A stretch of DNA of 64,000 nt from Flexibacter flexilis DSM 6793. GTDB taxonomy: Bacteria > Bacteroidota > Bacteroidia > Cytophagales > Flexibacteraceae. The position numbers and the translations under genes were made by a program. This document shows, piece after piece, positions 8,954 through 18,170 of the stretch. The stretch is taken from the NCBI RefSeq assembly GCF_900112255.1, contig NZ_FOLE01000012.1, positions 1-64,000 of the forward strand, written 5' to 3'. The notes beneath the pieces were generated by a model that saw only the letters and a list, made by a program, of their open reading frames with translations, was not told where the DNA came from and did not search any database. The first letter of the stretch is position 1. Each line of letters starts with the position of its first letter.

Positions 8954-9514
8954 TTATAAATAAGCATTCACATAACCTTCCAAGCCTTTGGTATTGCCTA
9001 CGCCCACCGCCGTAAAATGCCATTCGCCATTCACATTGGAAAGCTTACCGAACTCTACATCAGTGCTTTGTCCAAATTCTGCATCAAGGTCATAGCGTAC
9101 AATTTCGGTTTGTGTTTCCACGTCCAGAATACGAATATACGCATCAGTGAGCAGCCCGAAATTATGGCGGCGTGCGGCAGCTTCGTGTATAGTTACCACC
9201 ACCAACATTTCTTTCACGGCAGCATTTACCAACGGTAAATTCACCAAAATCATTTCGTCGTCGCCATCTCCTACGCCGCTGCGGTTGTCGCCTGTGTGCT
9301 GTACCGCGCCGTCTGGCGATTTGAGGTTATTATAAAAAATCAAATATTCGTCCGAAACCAATTTGCCATTGGCCGCCACCATAAACACCGACGCGTCAAG
9401 GTCTAAGGCCGCACCCGCTTTCAATTCCCAACCCAGCCCAATCATTACTTTTTTGAGCGATGGTTGCTTTTTGGTAAGGTTCAGAGAAGAACCTTTTTGC
9501 AGAGATATACCCAT
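8954..9514 (-). CDS. terD: TerD-family protein (186 aa), paralogue 4, first of the cluster
   Basis: TerD domain starting MGISLQKGSSLNLTKKQP at 9514. An in-frame extension to 9637 is open but rejected: it would add 41 residues absent from the paralogues and would run through the cphA terminator hairpin at 9622-9657. Acidic motifs are DLDASVFMVAANGK and HTGDNRSGVGDGDDE. It heads the four-gene terD run. Stress-response role from family knowledge. Confidence 0.93.
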   Translation of the reverse strand: MGISLQKGSSLNLTKKQPSLKKVMIGLGWELKAGAALDLDASVFMVAANGKLVSDEYLIFYNNLKSPDGAVQHTGDNRSGVGDGDDEMILVNLPLVNAAVKEMLVVVTIHEAAARRHNFGLLTDAYIRILDVETQTEIVRYDLDAEFGQSTDVEFGKLSNVNGEWHFTAVGVGNTKGLEGYVNAYL

Positions 9515-9621
9515 TTCTATATTTTTAATTATTTTTAAAAATAAATAAAAGAAGTTCTTGTGATTAAAAACTTCGGCGAAAGATAAATGTCTGGTTTTGG
9601 CTTTCCAACAAATTATATAAA

Positions 9622-9657
9622 AAAGCAGCAGGCACATTATAAACGGCCTGCTGCTTT
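9622..9657 (-). terminator. Terminator of cphA
   Basis: Perfect 12-bp inverted repeat aaagcagcaggc (9622-9633) and gcctgctgcttt (9646-9657), followed on the minus strand by a T-rich run. It lies just past the cphA stop. Confidence 0.9.
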
Positions 9658-9686
9658 GATGAAGGAATTGTTATAGTATTATTATC

Positions 9687-12335
9687 CTAACGATTTGGAA
9701 TATCTGCCTGCGTAATCTGTACTACGGCTTCTTGCTCGCGCAAACGCAACACTGCTTCTACTACTTCGGAGATAGCGTCCGAACACACCACGATAAACGC
9801 GCCTGTCGGGGCAGTAGTTACCGCAAATTCTACGGCAGCCACTTCGTCTGGAATATTCGTAATTTTCATAGACGGACGACTTTGGCGGATACCAGCTTCC
9901 AAAAGCTCCACGATTTCGTTGTCTTGGCGGCCACGCAAGTTTTTATCTTGCCTAATGATTACCTCGTCAAAAATTTCGCCAGCCAACACGCCCAACTCCA
10001 TTATATCCTCGTTGCGGCGGTCTCCGACACCCGTCAGAATACCGATTTTTGGCGCATCTTCTATCCTTTCCAAGAAACGCCCCAACGCCTGCAAGCCCGC
10101 AGGATTGTGCGCATAATCTATCATTACCGTAAGCCTGTTGAACTTAAACATATTCATACGGCCTGGCGTTTGAGTCGGCGACGGGATAAACGTTTCCAAA
10201 GCCACACGAATATCTTCCGTTTTGAAATTGCTCAAAAATCCAGCCAATACCGCAGGTAAAATATTCTGAATCATGAAGATAGCCTTACCCGCAAATGTCA
10301 ATGGGATATTCACGATTTTGGCAATACGAATTTTCCAAGTGCCTTTACAAACCGTGATATAACCGTTTTCGGCAATGGCGGCGTAGCCTCCCGCTTGGCA
10401 ATGCTCGATAATGCGCGGGTTCGTTTCGTCCATGCTAAATAGCGCGATTTTAGACGAAACCGACTTGCCCATATTGTACACCAAATCATCATCAGCGTTC
10501 AAAATCGCATAGCCGTCTTTTTTCACGCTTTCCACTACCACGCCTTTTACTCTGGCCATCTCCTCCACCGTATTGATGTCGTGCAGGCCTAAGTGGTCGG
10601 CGGCTACGTTGGTCACGATGCCAATATCTGATTTATCAAAACCCAAACCAGCCCGAATAATGCCACCTCTGGCGCATTCCAACACCGCAAACTCAACAGT
10701 TGGGTCTTTCAAGACAAAAGCGGCACTCACAGGTCCCGTGCAATCGCCTTTTTCTACCATTTGGTTATGGATATAAATGCCGTCGGTAGTAGTGAAACCC
10801 ACCTTAATACCCGTCGTTTTGACGATATGCGCAATCAGGCGCGTAGTCGTCGTTTTTCCGTTTGTCCCCGACACGGCGATAATCGGAATGCGTGCGTTGC
10901 TGCCAGGCGGATAAAGCATATCCAACACAGGTTCGGCCACGTTGCGCGGCAGTCCGCTGGTTGGGGCAATGTGCATCCTAAAACCTGGGGCTGCGTTTAC
11001 TTCCAACACTGCACCGCCACTTTCGTTGAGCGGAATGCTAATGTCGTGCGTCATTACGTCTATACCGCAAATATCCAAGCCAATAATACGCGAAATGCGT
11101 TCGGCCATAAACACATTGTACGGGTGTACCAAATCGGTTACGTCAGTGGACGTGCCGCCCGTACTCAAATTGGCCGTTGCTTTCAAGTAAAGCTCTTCGC
11201 CTTCTGGTAGCACAGAATCCAACGTCAGGCCTTTTTCTTTCAAAATATCCAAAGAACTTTGGTCTATCTTAATGGCTGTCAGCACTTTTTCGTGCCCGTA
11301 ACCTCTGCGCGGGTCGGAGTTTACCACATCTACCAATTGCTGAACCGTAGATTTGCCATCGCCCACCACCGCGGCAGGCGTGCGTTTGGCGGCTGCCGTA
11401 AATTTGTGGTCAATGACCAAAAGCCTGTAATCGTGGCCAGTAATGAATCTTTCAAAAATAACCCCCGAAGAAATGCGCTGCGCCACCTCAAGGGCTTTTT
11501 CGGCTTCTTCCCACGTTTTTATATTAATGGTTGCGCCGCGTCCGTGATTACCGTTTACGGGCTTGGCCACCAACGGAAATCCTACGCGATTCACGACCGA
11601 ATGTAAATCGTCTATATCATACACAATATCACCCGAAGCCACAGGAATAGAAGCCGCTTCCAACAGGTTTTTGGTTTCTTCCTTATCGCAGGCAATTTCT
11701 ACGGCGATATTGCTCGTTTGGCCTGTAACAGTGGCCTGTATGCGTTGTTGGCGAATGCCATAGCCCAACTGTACCAACGAATGGCGGTTTAGGCGCAAAA
11801 ACGGAATATCTCTGGCAACGGCTTCGTCCACGATAGAACCCGTACTTGGCCCCAAACGCTCATCTTCGCGTATTTCGCGCATGGTTTGAAGGTCTTTTTC
11901 CAAATCCAAATACGGTTCGCTTTTTACCAAAGCCTCCGCAATACGCACCGACGCACGCGCGGCATACACACCCGCTTTTTCTTCCATGTACGCAAACACC
12001 ACATGATAAACGCCGTATTGCCCAGTACTACGCGTGCGGCCAAAACCTACGTCCATGCCTGCAAGCGTCTGTATTTCGAGGGCAATATGTTCTATTACGT
12101 GTCCCATCCAAGTACCTTCTTCCACACGTTTAAAGAAACCGCCTGAGCAGCCTTCCGAACAACGATGTTCGTACAGCGTCGGGAGCAATTGCTCCAACTT
12201 TTCTCTAAAACCTTCTATGTGATTGGTGGGGCGTTCTTCGAGTTCTTCGAGGTCGAGCTTCATTACGATGAGCTTGTGTCTGCGAACAGACCAATAGTTG
12301 GGGCCGCGCATAGCCCGAATATCCAGTATTTTCAT
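9687..12335 (-). CDS. cphA: Cyanophycin synthetase
   Basis: 882 aa, the usual length for CphA, which makes multi-L-arginyl-poly-L-aspartate, an insoluble nitrogen reserve, using ATP. Three parts are visible: the CphA N-terminal domain (about 1-160, starting MKILDIRAMRGPNYWSVRR), an ATP-grasp domain (about 215-475, with GNHGRGATINI and EVNAAPGFRMH) that adds Asp, and a Mur-ligase-like domain (about 480-870, P-loop GTNGKTTTTRLIAH, DYAHNPAG) that adds Arg. No cyanophycinase or isoaspartyl dipeptidase gene lies nearby in the window. It is a single-gene unit with its own terminator. A CphA-like enzyme with other amino-acid specificity cannot be excluded. Confidence 0.93.
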   Translation of the reverse strand: MKILDIRAMRGPNYWSVRRHKLIVMKLDLEELEERPTNHIEGFREKLEQLLPTLYEHRCSEGCSGGFFKRVEEGTWMGHVIEHIALEIQTLAGMDVGFGRTRSTGQYGVYHVVFAYMEEKAGVYAARASVRIAEALVKSEPYLDLEKDLQTMREIREDERLGPSTGSIVDEAVARDIPFLRLNRHSLVQLGYGIRQQRIQATVTGQTSNIAVEIACDKEETKNLLEAASIPVASGDIVYDIDDLHSVVNRVGFPLVAKPVNGNHGRGATINIKTWEEAEKALEVAQRISSGVIFERFITGHDYRLLVIDHKFTAAAKRTPAAVVGDGKSTVQQLVDVVNSDPRRGYGHEKVLTAIKIDQSSLDILKEKGLTLDSVLPEGEELYLKATANLSTGGTSTDVTDLVHPYNVFMAERISRIIGLDICGIDVMTHDISIPLNESGGAVLEVNAAPGFRMHIAPTSGLPRNVAEPVLDMLYPPGSNARIPIIAVSGTNGKTTTTRLIAHIVKTTGIKVGFTTTDGIYIHNQMVEKGDCTGPVSAAFVLKDPTVEFAVLECARGGIIRAGLGFDKSDIGIVTNVAADHLGLHDINTVEEMARVKGVVVESVKKDGYAILNADDDLVYNMGKSVSSKIALFSMDETNPRIIEHCQAGGYAAIAENGYITVCKGTWKIRIAKIVNIPLTFAGKAIFMIQNILPAVLAGFLSNFKTEDIRVALETFIPSPTQTPGRMNMFKFNRLTVMIDYAHNPAGLQALGRFLERIEDAPKIGILTGVGDRRNEDIMELGVLAGEIFDEVIIRQDKNLRGRQDNEIVELLEAGIRQSRPSMKITNIPDEVAAVEFAVTTAPTGAFIVVCSDAISEVVEAVLRLREQEAVVQITQADIPNR

Positions 12336-12527
12336 ACGAAAAGCGGTTAGTAAAATTCCCTATAAGCGATGATTATTTAGTTTTAAATAAAACAGACAAC
12401 ACTAATAAAATGTATCTTGGCATTAAACTAATACATTATTTTGAATAAATCCACTTTTACGGAATAAAATTTACAACTTTTTGATAAAAATATTTTCACA
12501 AATCCAAGAAACAGACCTAAATACAAA

Positions 12528-12577
12528 AGGGGTATTGCCAGAAAAAACAATTTTTCACAGCAACACCCCTCTTTTTT
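12528..12577. terminator. Terminator downstream of aroB
   Basis: Arms aggggtattgc (12528-12538) and gcaacacccct (12560-12570) pair with one mismatch. T-runs flank both sides, so it can stop minus-strand transcripts from aroB. Confidence 0.75.
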
Positions 12578-12619
12578 GAAGGCATTTTCAAGAAATTTAC
12601 TTTTAAGCTAAAACTGCTT

Positions 12620-13651
12620 TTATCCTTCTCTATAAAAATTCAACGCTTCTTTAATGTCTTTGGTCGTAATGGCTTGGTCGTAGTTGGCTTCGCCTATTTT
12701 TTGCAGCAACGAGCACATAATTTTGCCTTGCTTATTCTTTTTGTCTTGGCTCACCAGTGGCACAATGGCTGTTAAATCTTCCTCCGAAAGCGTTATTTTT
12801 CCAAAGTAAACATAGATAAACTCCTCAATTTGAGCGAGTTCTTTCTCTGAAATAAAACCTTTTTGCTGAGAAATAAAGCTTTCGCAAATCATCCCGACGG
12901 CGATGGCCTCACCGTGCAACAATTGTTCTTTGGCGGGCTTGGTCAGGAAATGACTCTCGACGGCGTGGCCAATCGTATGTCCAAAATTCAAAATCTTGCG
13001 CAAACCTTTTTCGGTTGGGTCTTGCGCTACTACTTGCTGTTTGATGGCTACCGAATGTTGTACAAGTTCCAAAAATGGCTGCTCGTGCAAATCGTAGCGG
13101 CGCAACTTATCCCAACGCGTCGCATCGGCAATAAGGCAATGTTTTATTACTTCCGCAAAGCCCGAACGAAGTTCGCGTTCTGGCAATGTTTTGAGAAAAT
13201 CCGAGAAAATCCAAACCGAAAGCGGCTCTGCAAACACGCCAATTTGATTTTTAAAACCCTCAAAATCAACACCAGTTTTGCCGCCTGTGGCCGCATCAGC
13301 TTGCGCCAGTAGCGTAGTGGGCAGTTGCACGAAACGAATACCGCGTTTGTAAAGAGCCGCACAAAATCCGCCCATATCCCCTATCACACCGCCGCCCACA
13401 TTGAGCAAAAGCGCATGACGGTCGGCAGCTACCGCACCCAATTTGTGCCAAATCTGCTGGCAAGTTTCAAGGTTTTTGTGTAGCTCGCCTGCTGGAATTT
13501 CCAACAGCGTATGTTTGGGCAAATGCGGTTTTACTAACGGATAACAATGCTTTTTGGTGTTTTTATCCAACAATACAAACAACTGTGAATAAGGAACTTG
13601 TGCTAAATATTCGGCCAAAGCCGCATCAGGCGCAGAATAAAAATGAAGCAT
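12620..13651 (-). CDS. aroB: 3-dehydroquinate synthase
   Basis: 343 aa. Converts DAHP to 3-dehydroquinate in the shikimate pathway, with NAD+ and a divalent metal. The NAD-binding segment NVGGGVIGDMGGFCA (near residue 85) is followed by PTTLLAQADAATGGKTGVD, and the metal-ligand segments GFAEVIKHCLI, NFGHTIGHAVES and LLHGEAIAVGM are all present in order. It is slightly shorter than the E. coli enzyme, as usual in Bacteroidota. It lies 109 bp downstream of rpmB, separated by a terminator, so it is probably transcribed on its own. Confidence 0.96.
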   Translation of the reverse strand: MLHFYSAPDAALAEYLAQVPYSQLFVLLDKNTKKHCYPLVKPHLPKHTLLEIPAGELHKNLETCQQIWHKLGAVAADRHALLLNVGGGVIGDMGGFCAALYKRGIRFVQLPTTLLAQADAATGGKTGVDFEGFKNQIGVFAEPLSVWIFSDFLKTLPERELRSGFAEVIKHCLIADATRWDKLRRYDLHEQPFLELVQHSVAIKQQVVAQDPTEKGLRKILNFGHTIGHAVESHFLTKPAKEQLLHGEAIAVGMICESFISQQKGFISEKELAQIEEFIYVYFGKITLSEEDLTAIVPLVSQDKKNKQGKIMCSLLQKIGEANYDQAITTKDIKEALNFYREG

Positions 13652-13687
13652 AGTTTTGGGGTTAATGAATGTTCAAATTAGGCAAAA

Positions 13688-13721
13688 AAAAAGTACGACG
13701 CTCGCAAAACATCGCACTTTT
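13688..13721 (-). terminator. Terminator of rpmB
   Basis: On the minus strand aaaagtgcga and tcgtactttt form a stem (one G-T pair), followed by a long T-run. Confidence 0.8.
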
Positions 13722-13760
13722 AAACAAAACAACTAAAAATCACAATTACTCGAATTGTTC

Positions 13761-14000
13761 TTAGAACAATAAGTGTCCTTGCTCTACTGCTTTTTTCAAC
13801 ACTGAGTAAATACCATTCTTGTTGATTGTTCTGATAGCAGCAGAAGAAACTTTTAATGTAATCCATGCATCTTCCTCAGGCAAGTAGAATTTTTTTACGT
13901 GCAAGTTAGGGAAGAATTTACGCTTAGTTTTATTGTTAGCGTGAGAAACATGATTACCCACTATGGTTCTTTTACCTGTGATCTGACAAACTTTCGCCAT
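13761..14000 (-). CDS. rpmB: 50S ribosomal protein L28
   Basis: 79 aa starting [20 protein letters not shown]. The start at 14000 is chosen because the open frame upstream (to 14042) adds residues foreign to L28. It has the L28 motifs [11 protein letters not shown] and the C-terminal ALKKA-like helix. In many Bacteroidota rpmB is followed by rpmG (L33), but here a terminator and aroB follow. A good promoter lies at 14031-14061, giving a short leader. Confidence 0.96.
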   Translation of the reverse strand: MAKVCQITGKRTIVGNHVSHANNKTKRKFFPNLHVKKFYLPEEDAWITLKVSSAAIRTINKNGIYSVLKKAVEQGHLLF

Positions 14001-14030
14001 TTTAGTAAACTGATTTTGTGAAACGGAGTG

Positions 14031-14061
14031 CAAATATCGCAAAAATTAGTTTATATCCAAA
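14031..14061 (-). promoter_or_regulatory. Promoter of rpmB
   Basis: The minus strand reads TTTG (14061-14058), exactly 19 nt, then GATATTTG (14038-14031), one base off the TAnnTTTG consensus. Position and spacing fit a strong ribosomal-protein promoter. Confidence 0.6.
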
Positions 14062-14275
14062 CCGAAAAAACAAATTTAACACGCAACTTTCCGAAAAAAC
14101 GCAAAAATACAAGTATAAATACCTGAAAAATAACATATTATAGCTAACAAAAGCATTGGACAAGCCCAAACCATCAAATAGGTTTTTTCTCAAAAAATAT
14201 AATTTTTATTGTATTTAAGGAAAATAAAAAAGTATATTTACTGATGCTTTTATTACAAACATTATCCCTGAAAAC

Positions 14276-15283
14276 ATGAAAAAACTCAACTTGGCATTGC
14301 AAGGCGGCGGCTCGCACGGCGCATTTACGTGGGGCGTAATTGATAGGCTGCTTGATGAGCCCGACATCGAAATTGAGGATATGTGCGGCACGAGTGCAGG
14401 CGCAATGAATGCCACCGTGTTGGCCTACGGACTCAACGTGGGTGGGCGGCAAAAAGCCAAAGAGCTTTTGTGTGATTTTTGGAGTAAAGTTTCTATGGCA
14501 GCCAAACTTTCCCCGCTCCAACCTAGTATGCTAGATCGTTGGCTTGGAAGTGGAAACATGGATTATTCGTTGGGCTTTCTGATGAGTGAATTTGTGGTAC
14601 AAAATTTCTCTCCTTATCAATTTAACCCAATGGACTACAATCCCCTAAGAGAAATTGTATTAGGAATTATAGATTTTGAACGTTTACGCCATTGCCACCA
14701 AAACAAGCTTTTCTTGTGCGCAACCAACGTACGCCGCTGCCGTACCAAAGTATTTCCGTTGGAAGAAATAAGCATTGATGCGGTGATGGCTTCGGCTTGC
14801 CTGCCTTTTTTGTTCAAGGCCGTAACCATCGACGGCGAAGACTATTGGGACGGCGGTTACATGGGGAATCCGCCTATTTTCCCGCTCATAGATGGCTCTA
14901 CTAGCAGCGACATTATGATTATTCAGATCAATCCCATCGAAATCAAACAAACACCAACCACCGCTATTGAAATCCGCGACCGCATCAACGAAATCACATT
15001 TAACTCAAGCCTGATGCTTGAGATGCGCCGCGTAAATTTTGTACAAAAACTGCTCGAACGCGGCTTTGATTTGGATGGAAAACTACATACGTTACGCATA
15101 CATACCATTAACCCACAAGAAGATATAGCACCGCTTAACGTATCTAGCAAGCTGAATGCTGACTGGGAATTTCTGATGTATCTGTTTGAGCTTGGGCGCA
15201 AATACGCAACAAATTGGCTCAAAGAACACAAAGACAAAATCGGGAAAGAATCAAGTTGCAATCTTGTTGAGACGTTTTTATAA
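14276..15283 (+). CDS. Patatin-like phospholipase
   Basis: 335 aa, cytosolic or membrane-peripheral, no signal peptide. It has the oxyanion motif GGGSHG (residues about 10-15), the nucleophile elbow GTSAG (about 39-43, catalytic Ser) and the catalytic Asp motif DGGYMGN (about 199), which together define the Ser-Asp dyad of patatins. Family members hydrolyse phospholipids or storage lipids. It is the lone plus-strand gene between two minus-strand runs. An overlapping hairpin ends both it and the convergent membrane-protein gene. Confidence 0.92.
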   Translation: MKKLNLALQGGGSHGAFTWGVIDRLLDEPDIEIEDMCGTSAGAMNATVLAYGLNVGGRQKAKELLCDFWSKVSMAAKLSPLQPSMLDRWLGSGNMDYSLGFLMSEFVVQNFSPYQFNPMDYNPLREIVLGIIDFERLRHCHQNKLFLCATNVRRCRTKVFPLEEISIDAVMASACLPFLFKAVTIDGEDYWDGGYMGNPPIFPLIDGSTSSDIMIIQINPIEIKQTPTTAIEIRDRINEITFNSSLMLEMRRVNFVQKLLERGFDLDGKLHTLRIHTINPQEDIAPLNVSSKLNADWEFLMYLFELGRKYATNWLKEHKDKIGKESSCNLVETFL

Positions 15284-15325
15284 AAAAAGAGAGAGTCAAA
15301 TACAAAATGACTCTCTCTTTTTTTT
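15284..15325. terminator. Bidirectional terminator between convergent genes
   Basis: Perfect stem agagagtca/tgactctct extended by A/T runs on both sides. It abuts the patatin stop at 15283 and overlaps the start of the stop codon of the minus-strand gene (15324). Confidence 0.92.
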
Positions 15326-17069
15326 AATGTGCAGGTGCCATATCTCTTTCAAATTGAACAGCATGAACTAACATTTTATTTATGGGAAACGATGCTATTT
15401 CTTTAAAATGGCCCGTAATTCCATAGTGTTCTTTCATAAACATTAAAATGTTATCTAAATCAGGGTGCTCAAGTACTGAGGATTTAACTCTCTTATCCTT
15501 ATATAAAAAAACAAAATTGGGATTATCTAAATGCTTAAGCAGTAAACCATCTTTAATTCCTATTTTATTTAATGTACTCATCATGGCAGGGGAATTTTGC
15601 AAAGTTCCCAGTGATACAATTTTTGTTTTATGCAGTTGATAAACATTTGAATAAGCAGGAATATGCTCATTGCAACTAGCTCCTTTAAAAGAGAAATAAG
15701 TATATTTTTCTTCGTTAGAAATCAACCAATTGACATAGTTCTTATACTCCCCAGAATTATGTCTTAAGTTGTTATCAGCTTTTATAATACGAATATTATT
15801 TAGGGCAAAAATTAAAAAAATTAAAAAATAATAGTAATTTTTTTTTCCAAATAATACTATTTTATCAATCAACAAAAAAGAAAATACTACTATAGCCCAC
15901 AACATCCCTTCTAATACTCTATTTGGTGGTACTTTATAAAATATAGAAATAGCAATAAACAAAAGTGCTACAATAAAAAGTATCGTTACCGATATGATAA
16001 ACTCTTTCTTTTTTCCATTTATCAATGCTATAAAAAATAAAAACAAAGTTAGCACGAACATTTTACTTGCAAATTTTTTTAGGTCTTTTGACTTCAAAAG
16101 ATCCACTGTTAAATGCAATAAATGTGTCTTATCTGTTATCTTATCATTGGTATATTCATGAATTATTTTCAGCTTTTCAAGGCTATATACATTGGAATCA
16201 GCAAAAAACCATGAGCATATACTTTTTTTATCATTCTCACTCCACTGAACTTTTTGTAGTAACTCTTTATTTTCCTTGTCAGTTAGTTTCTCAAATGCAT
16301 CATAATCTACGATAGTTGCTCTATATACATTATATTCCATAAAATTACCCCACTTTTTATATGCCGCATTATTATATAAAAAACCTGCAATTATTAAGAA
16401 AAAAGAAACAACTAAAATACCAAATCTTTTTAGCAAATAAACTTTATTAAGGAAAAATATATAGAAAAATACGGGAGAAAAAATAAGAGAAATAAGAAAA
16501 AATGAGTCAAATCTTATGAGAGAAGAGAAAACAAATAATAATACAGCTACTAAATAACGAACGACTATATTCTCATTCTGGTTGTCGCTTTTATAATCAT
16601 AAAACAATAACATATATGCAGAAATAGCAAGAATTGATGCTGTTTTTGTAAACTGCAACGCAATCAAACTATTCACTCCATAAGTAAAAAATATAATTAC
16701 ATAAAAAAGTGTTGCATATTTATAACCCAACCTTTTGATAAGGGTATAAAATAAAATAGAATACGAAGCAAAAAGAGCTAATATAATATAAATTGTATGC
16801 CAAGGGATTTGGTTGTTTATTATGTTAAGGTTTTTTAAAATTTTACCTAAAAGAATATTACTAAATAAAACATATTCGGAGGGTTCGAGCATATTACTAT
16901 TGCCTGACTCTATAATAATCATTCCTACATCATCATTCGTTTCATAAGTAGGCGTAACAAGTAATAGTACTAACCCAAAAAGTAGAAAATTAACTAAAAA
17001 TGCGTACTTCATTGTACTGCCAGCTAATTTATAAAAGCGTTCTAAGTAGGTCTTTAGCAAAGTTATCAT
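15324..17069 (-). CDS. Polytopic membrane protein with ETNDD motif, unknown function
   Basis: 581 aa with about ten hydrophobic segments through residue 430 and a soluble C-terminal part. After the first membrane helix it has TPTYETNDDVGM, an acidic periplasmic loop resembling the loop that binds sugar-phosphate lipid in GT-C glycosyltransferases and related uncharacterised membrane proteins. I assign no enzyme activity. The gene is clearly richer in A+T than its neighbours, with heavy use of AAA, TTT and ATA codons, suggesting transfer or relaxed selection. It has its own flanking terminators and no obvious partner. Confidence 0.75.
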   Translation of the reverse strand: MITLLKTYLERFYKLAGSTMKYAFLVNFLLFGLVLLLVTPTYETNDDVGMIIIESGNSNMLEPSEYVLFSNILLGKILKNLNIINNQIPWHTIYIILALFASYSILFYTLIKRLGYKYATLFYVIIFFTYGVNSLIALQFTKTASILAISAYMLLFYDYKSDNQNENIVVRYLVAVLLFVFSSLIRFDSFFLISLIFSPVFFYIFFLNKVYLLKRFGILVVSFFLIIAGFLYNNAAYKKWGNFMEYNVYRATIVDYDAFEKLTDKENKELLQKVQWSENDKKSICSWFFADSNVYSLEKLKIIHEYTNDKITDKTHLLHLTVDLLKSKDLKKFASKMFVLTLFLFFIALINGKKKEFIISVTILFIVALLFIAISIFYKVPPNRVLEGMLWAIVVFSFLLIDKIVLFGKKNYYYFLIFLIFALNNIRIIKADNNLRHNSGEYKNYVNWLISNEEKYTYFSFKGASCNEHIPAYSNVYQLHKTKIVSLGTLQNSPAMMSTLNKIGIKDGLLLKHLDNPNFVFLYKDKRVKSSVLEHPDLDNILMFMKEHYGITGHFKEIASFPINKMLVHAVQFERDMAPAH

Positions 17070-17134
17070 AAATAATATTATTTTTATACCAAAAGCAAAG
17101 TTATTAAAAAAAGCAAGAAAATCTCATTGATTAC

Positions 17135-17183
17135 AAAAAAAAGTTCCATTTCAAGCCAATATGCCCAAAATGGAACTTTTTTT
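17135..17183 (-). terminator. Terminator of pfkA
   Basis: Stem aagttccattt / aaatggaactt with long A and T flanks, 15 bp past the pfkA stop. Confidence 0.9.
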
Positions 17184-17198
17184 GTAATATTTTAATGA

Positions 17199-18170
17199 CT
17201 ACACGCTCAAAATATTCACCAAACGAATAAGGTCTGGGTGAATCGGTTTGCGTTTGGTAATCGTGTCGTGGAATGGCGTGAAAACCACTTCGTTGTTGAT
17301 TACACCAGCCATCACATTTTTGCGGCCAGCCATCAAACCTTCTACGGCAGCCACACCCAAGCGGCTTGCCAAAATACGGTCTTGTGCCGTTGGCGAACCA
17401 CCACGTTGCACGTGGCCAAGCAATGTTACTTTGATGTCGCCGTAAGGAATATGCTCTTTTACTTTGATAGAAACCTCATTTGCGCCGCCTTCTTCGTCGC
17501 CTTCCGCTACCACAATGATAGACGAAGACTTAGAGCGAGTCCAGCCCGATTTTAGCGTTTCGATTACCTCTTCGATAGCCGTGTCCGTTTCTGGCACCAT
17601 CACGAGTTCTGCGCCACCGCCCAAACCCGATTGGATAGCGATATAACCAGAATCGCGCCCCATCACCTCGATAAAGAAAATGCGGTCGTGAGAGTCTGCC
17701 GTATCACGGATTTTGTCGATAGCATCAAGTGCCGTATTCACTGCCGTATCAAAACCGATAGTATTGTCTGTGCCGTACAAATCGTTGTCGATAGTACCAG
17801 GTGCGCCTACTGTCGGGATGCCGTATTCGTTAAAGAAAATCTCTGCACCCGTAAACGTACCGTTACCACCAATGGCGATAAGCCCTTCAATACCAAGATT
17901 TTGCAATTGATCAAAAGCCTTTTTGCGTCCTTCTGCCGTGCGGAACTCGTCGCTACGAGCCGACTTCAGAAGCGTACCGCCTTTCTGTACGATATTGCTC
18001 ACCGAATGCGATTCGAGCTTCACAATGTCGCCTTTTATCATCCCGTTGTATCCTCTGCGGATACCATATACTTCTATTCCATAATACACCGCCGCGCGCA
18101 CTACTGCTCTAACACAAGCGTTCATGCCTGGCGCGTCGCCACCCGAAGTAAATACTGCAATTCGTTTCAT
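17199..18170 (-). CDS. pfkA: 6-phosphofructokinase, ATP-type
   Basis: 323 aa, the standard length for bacterial PfkA. Phosphorylates fructose 6-phosphate in glycolysis. Visible motifs are TSGGDAPGMNA (residues 8-18), PGTIDND (124-130, catalytic Asp), EVMGRDSGYIA, VAEGDEEGG and LLGHVQRGG. Gly104 predicts ATP rather than pyrophosphate use. Unusually, the Mg-ATP motif GGDGS/T reads GGNGT: residue 103 is Asn (codon AAC) where Asp is expected. All other active-site residues are kept, so the enzyme may still be active. Confidence 0.93.
   Translation of the reverse strand: MKRIAVFTSGGDAPGMNACVRAVVRAAVYYGIEVYGIRRGYNGMIKGDIVKLESHSVSNIVQKGGTLLKSARSDEFRTAEGRKKAFDQLQNLGIEGLIAIGGNGTFTGAEIFFNEYGIPTVGAPGTIDNDLYGTDNTIGFDTAVNTALDAIDKIRDTADSHDRIFFIEVMGRDSGYIAIQSGLGGGAELVMVPETDTAIEEVIETLKSGWTRSKSSSIIVVAEGDEEGGANEVSIKVKEHIPYGDIKVTLLGHVQRGGSPTAQDRILASRLGVAAVEGLMAGRKNVMAGVINNEVVFTPFHDTITKRKPIHPDLIRLVNILSV

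Noticed and set aside
9515-9637. N-terminal extension of the terD gene to 9637
   Set aside because: It would run through the cphA terminator and adds residues not found in the paralogues; the start at 9514 aligns with them.
13652-13760. Missing rpmG interpreted as a decayed gene between rpmB and aroB
   Set aside because: The 109-bp gap holds a terminator and no L33 remnants; rpmG may simply be elsewhere.
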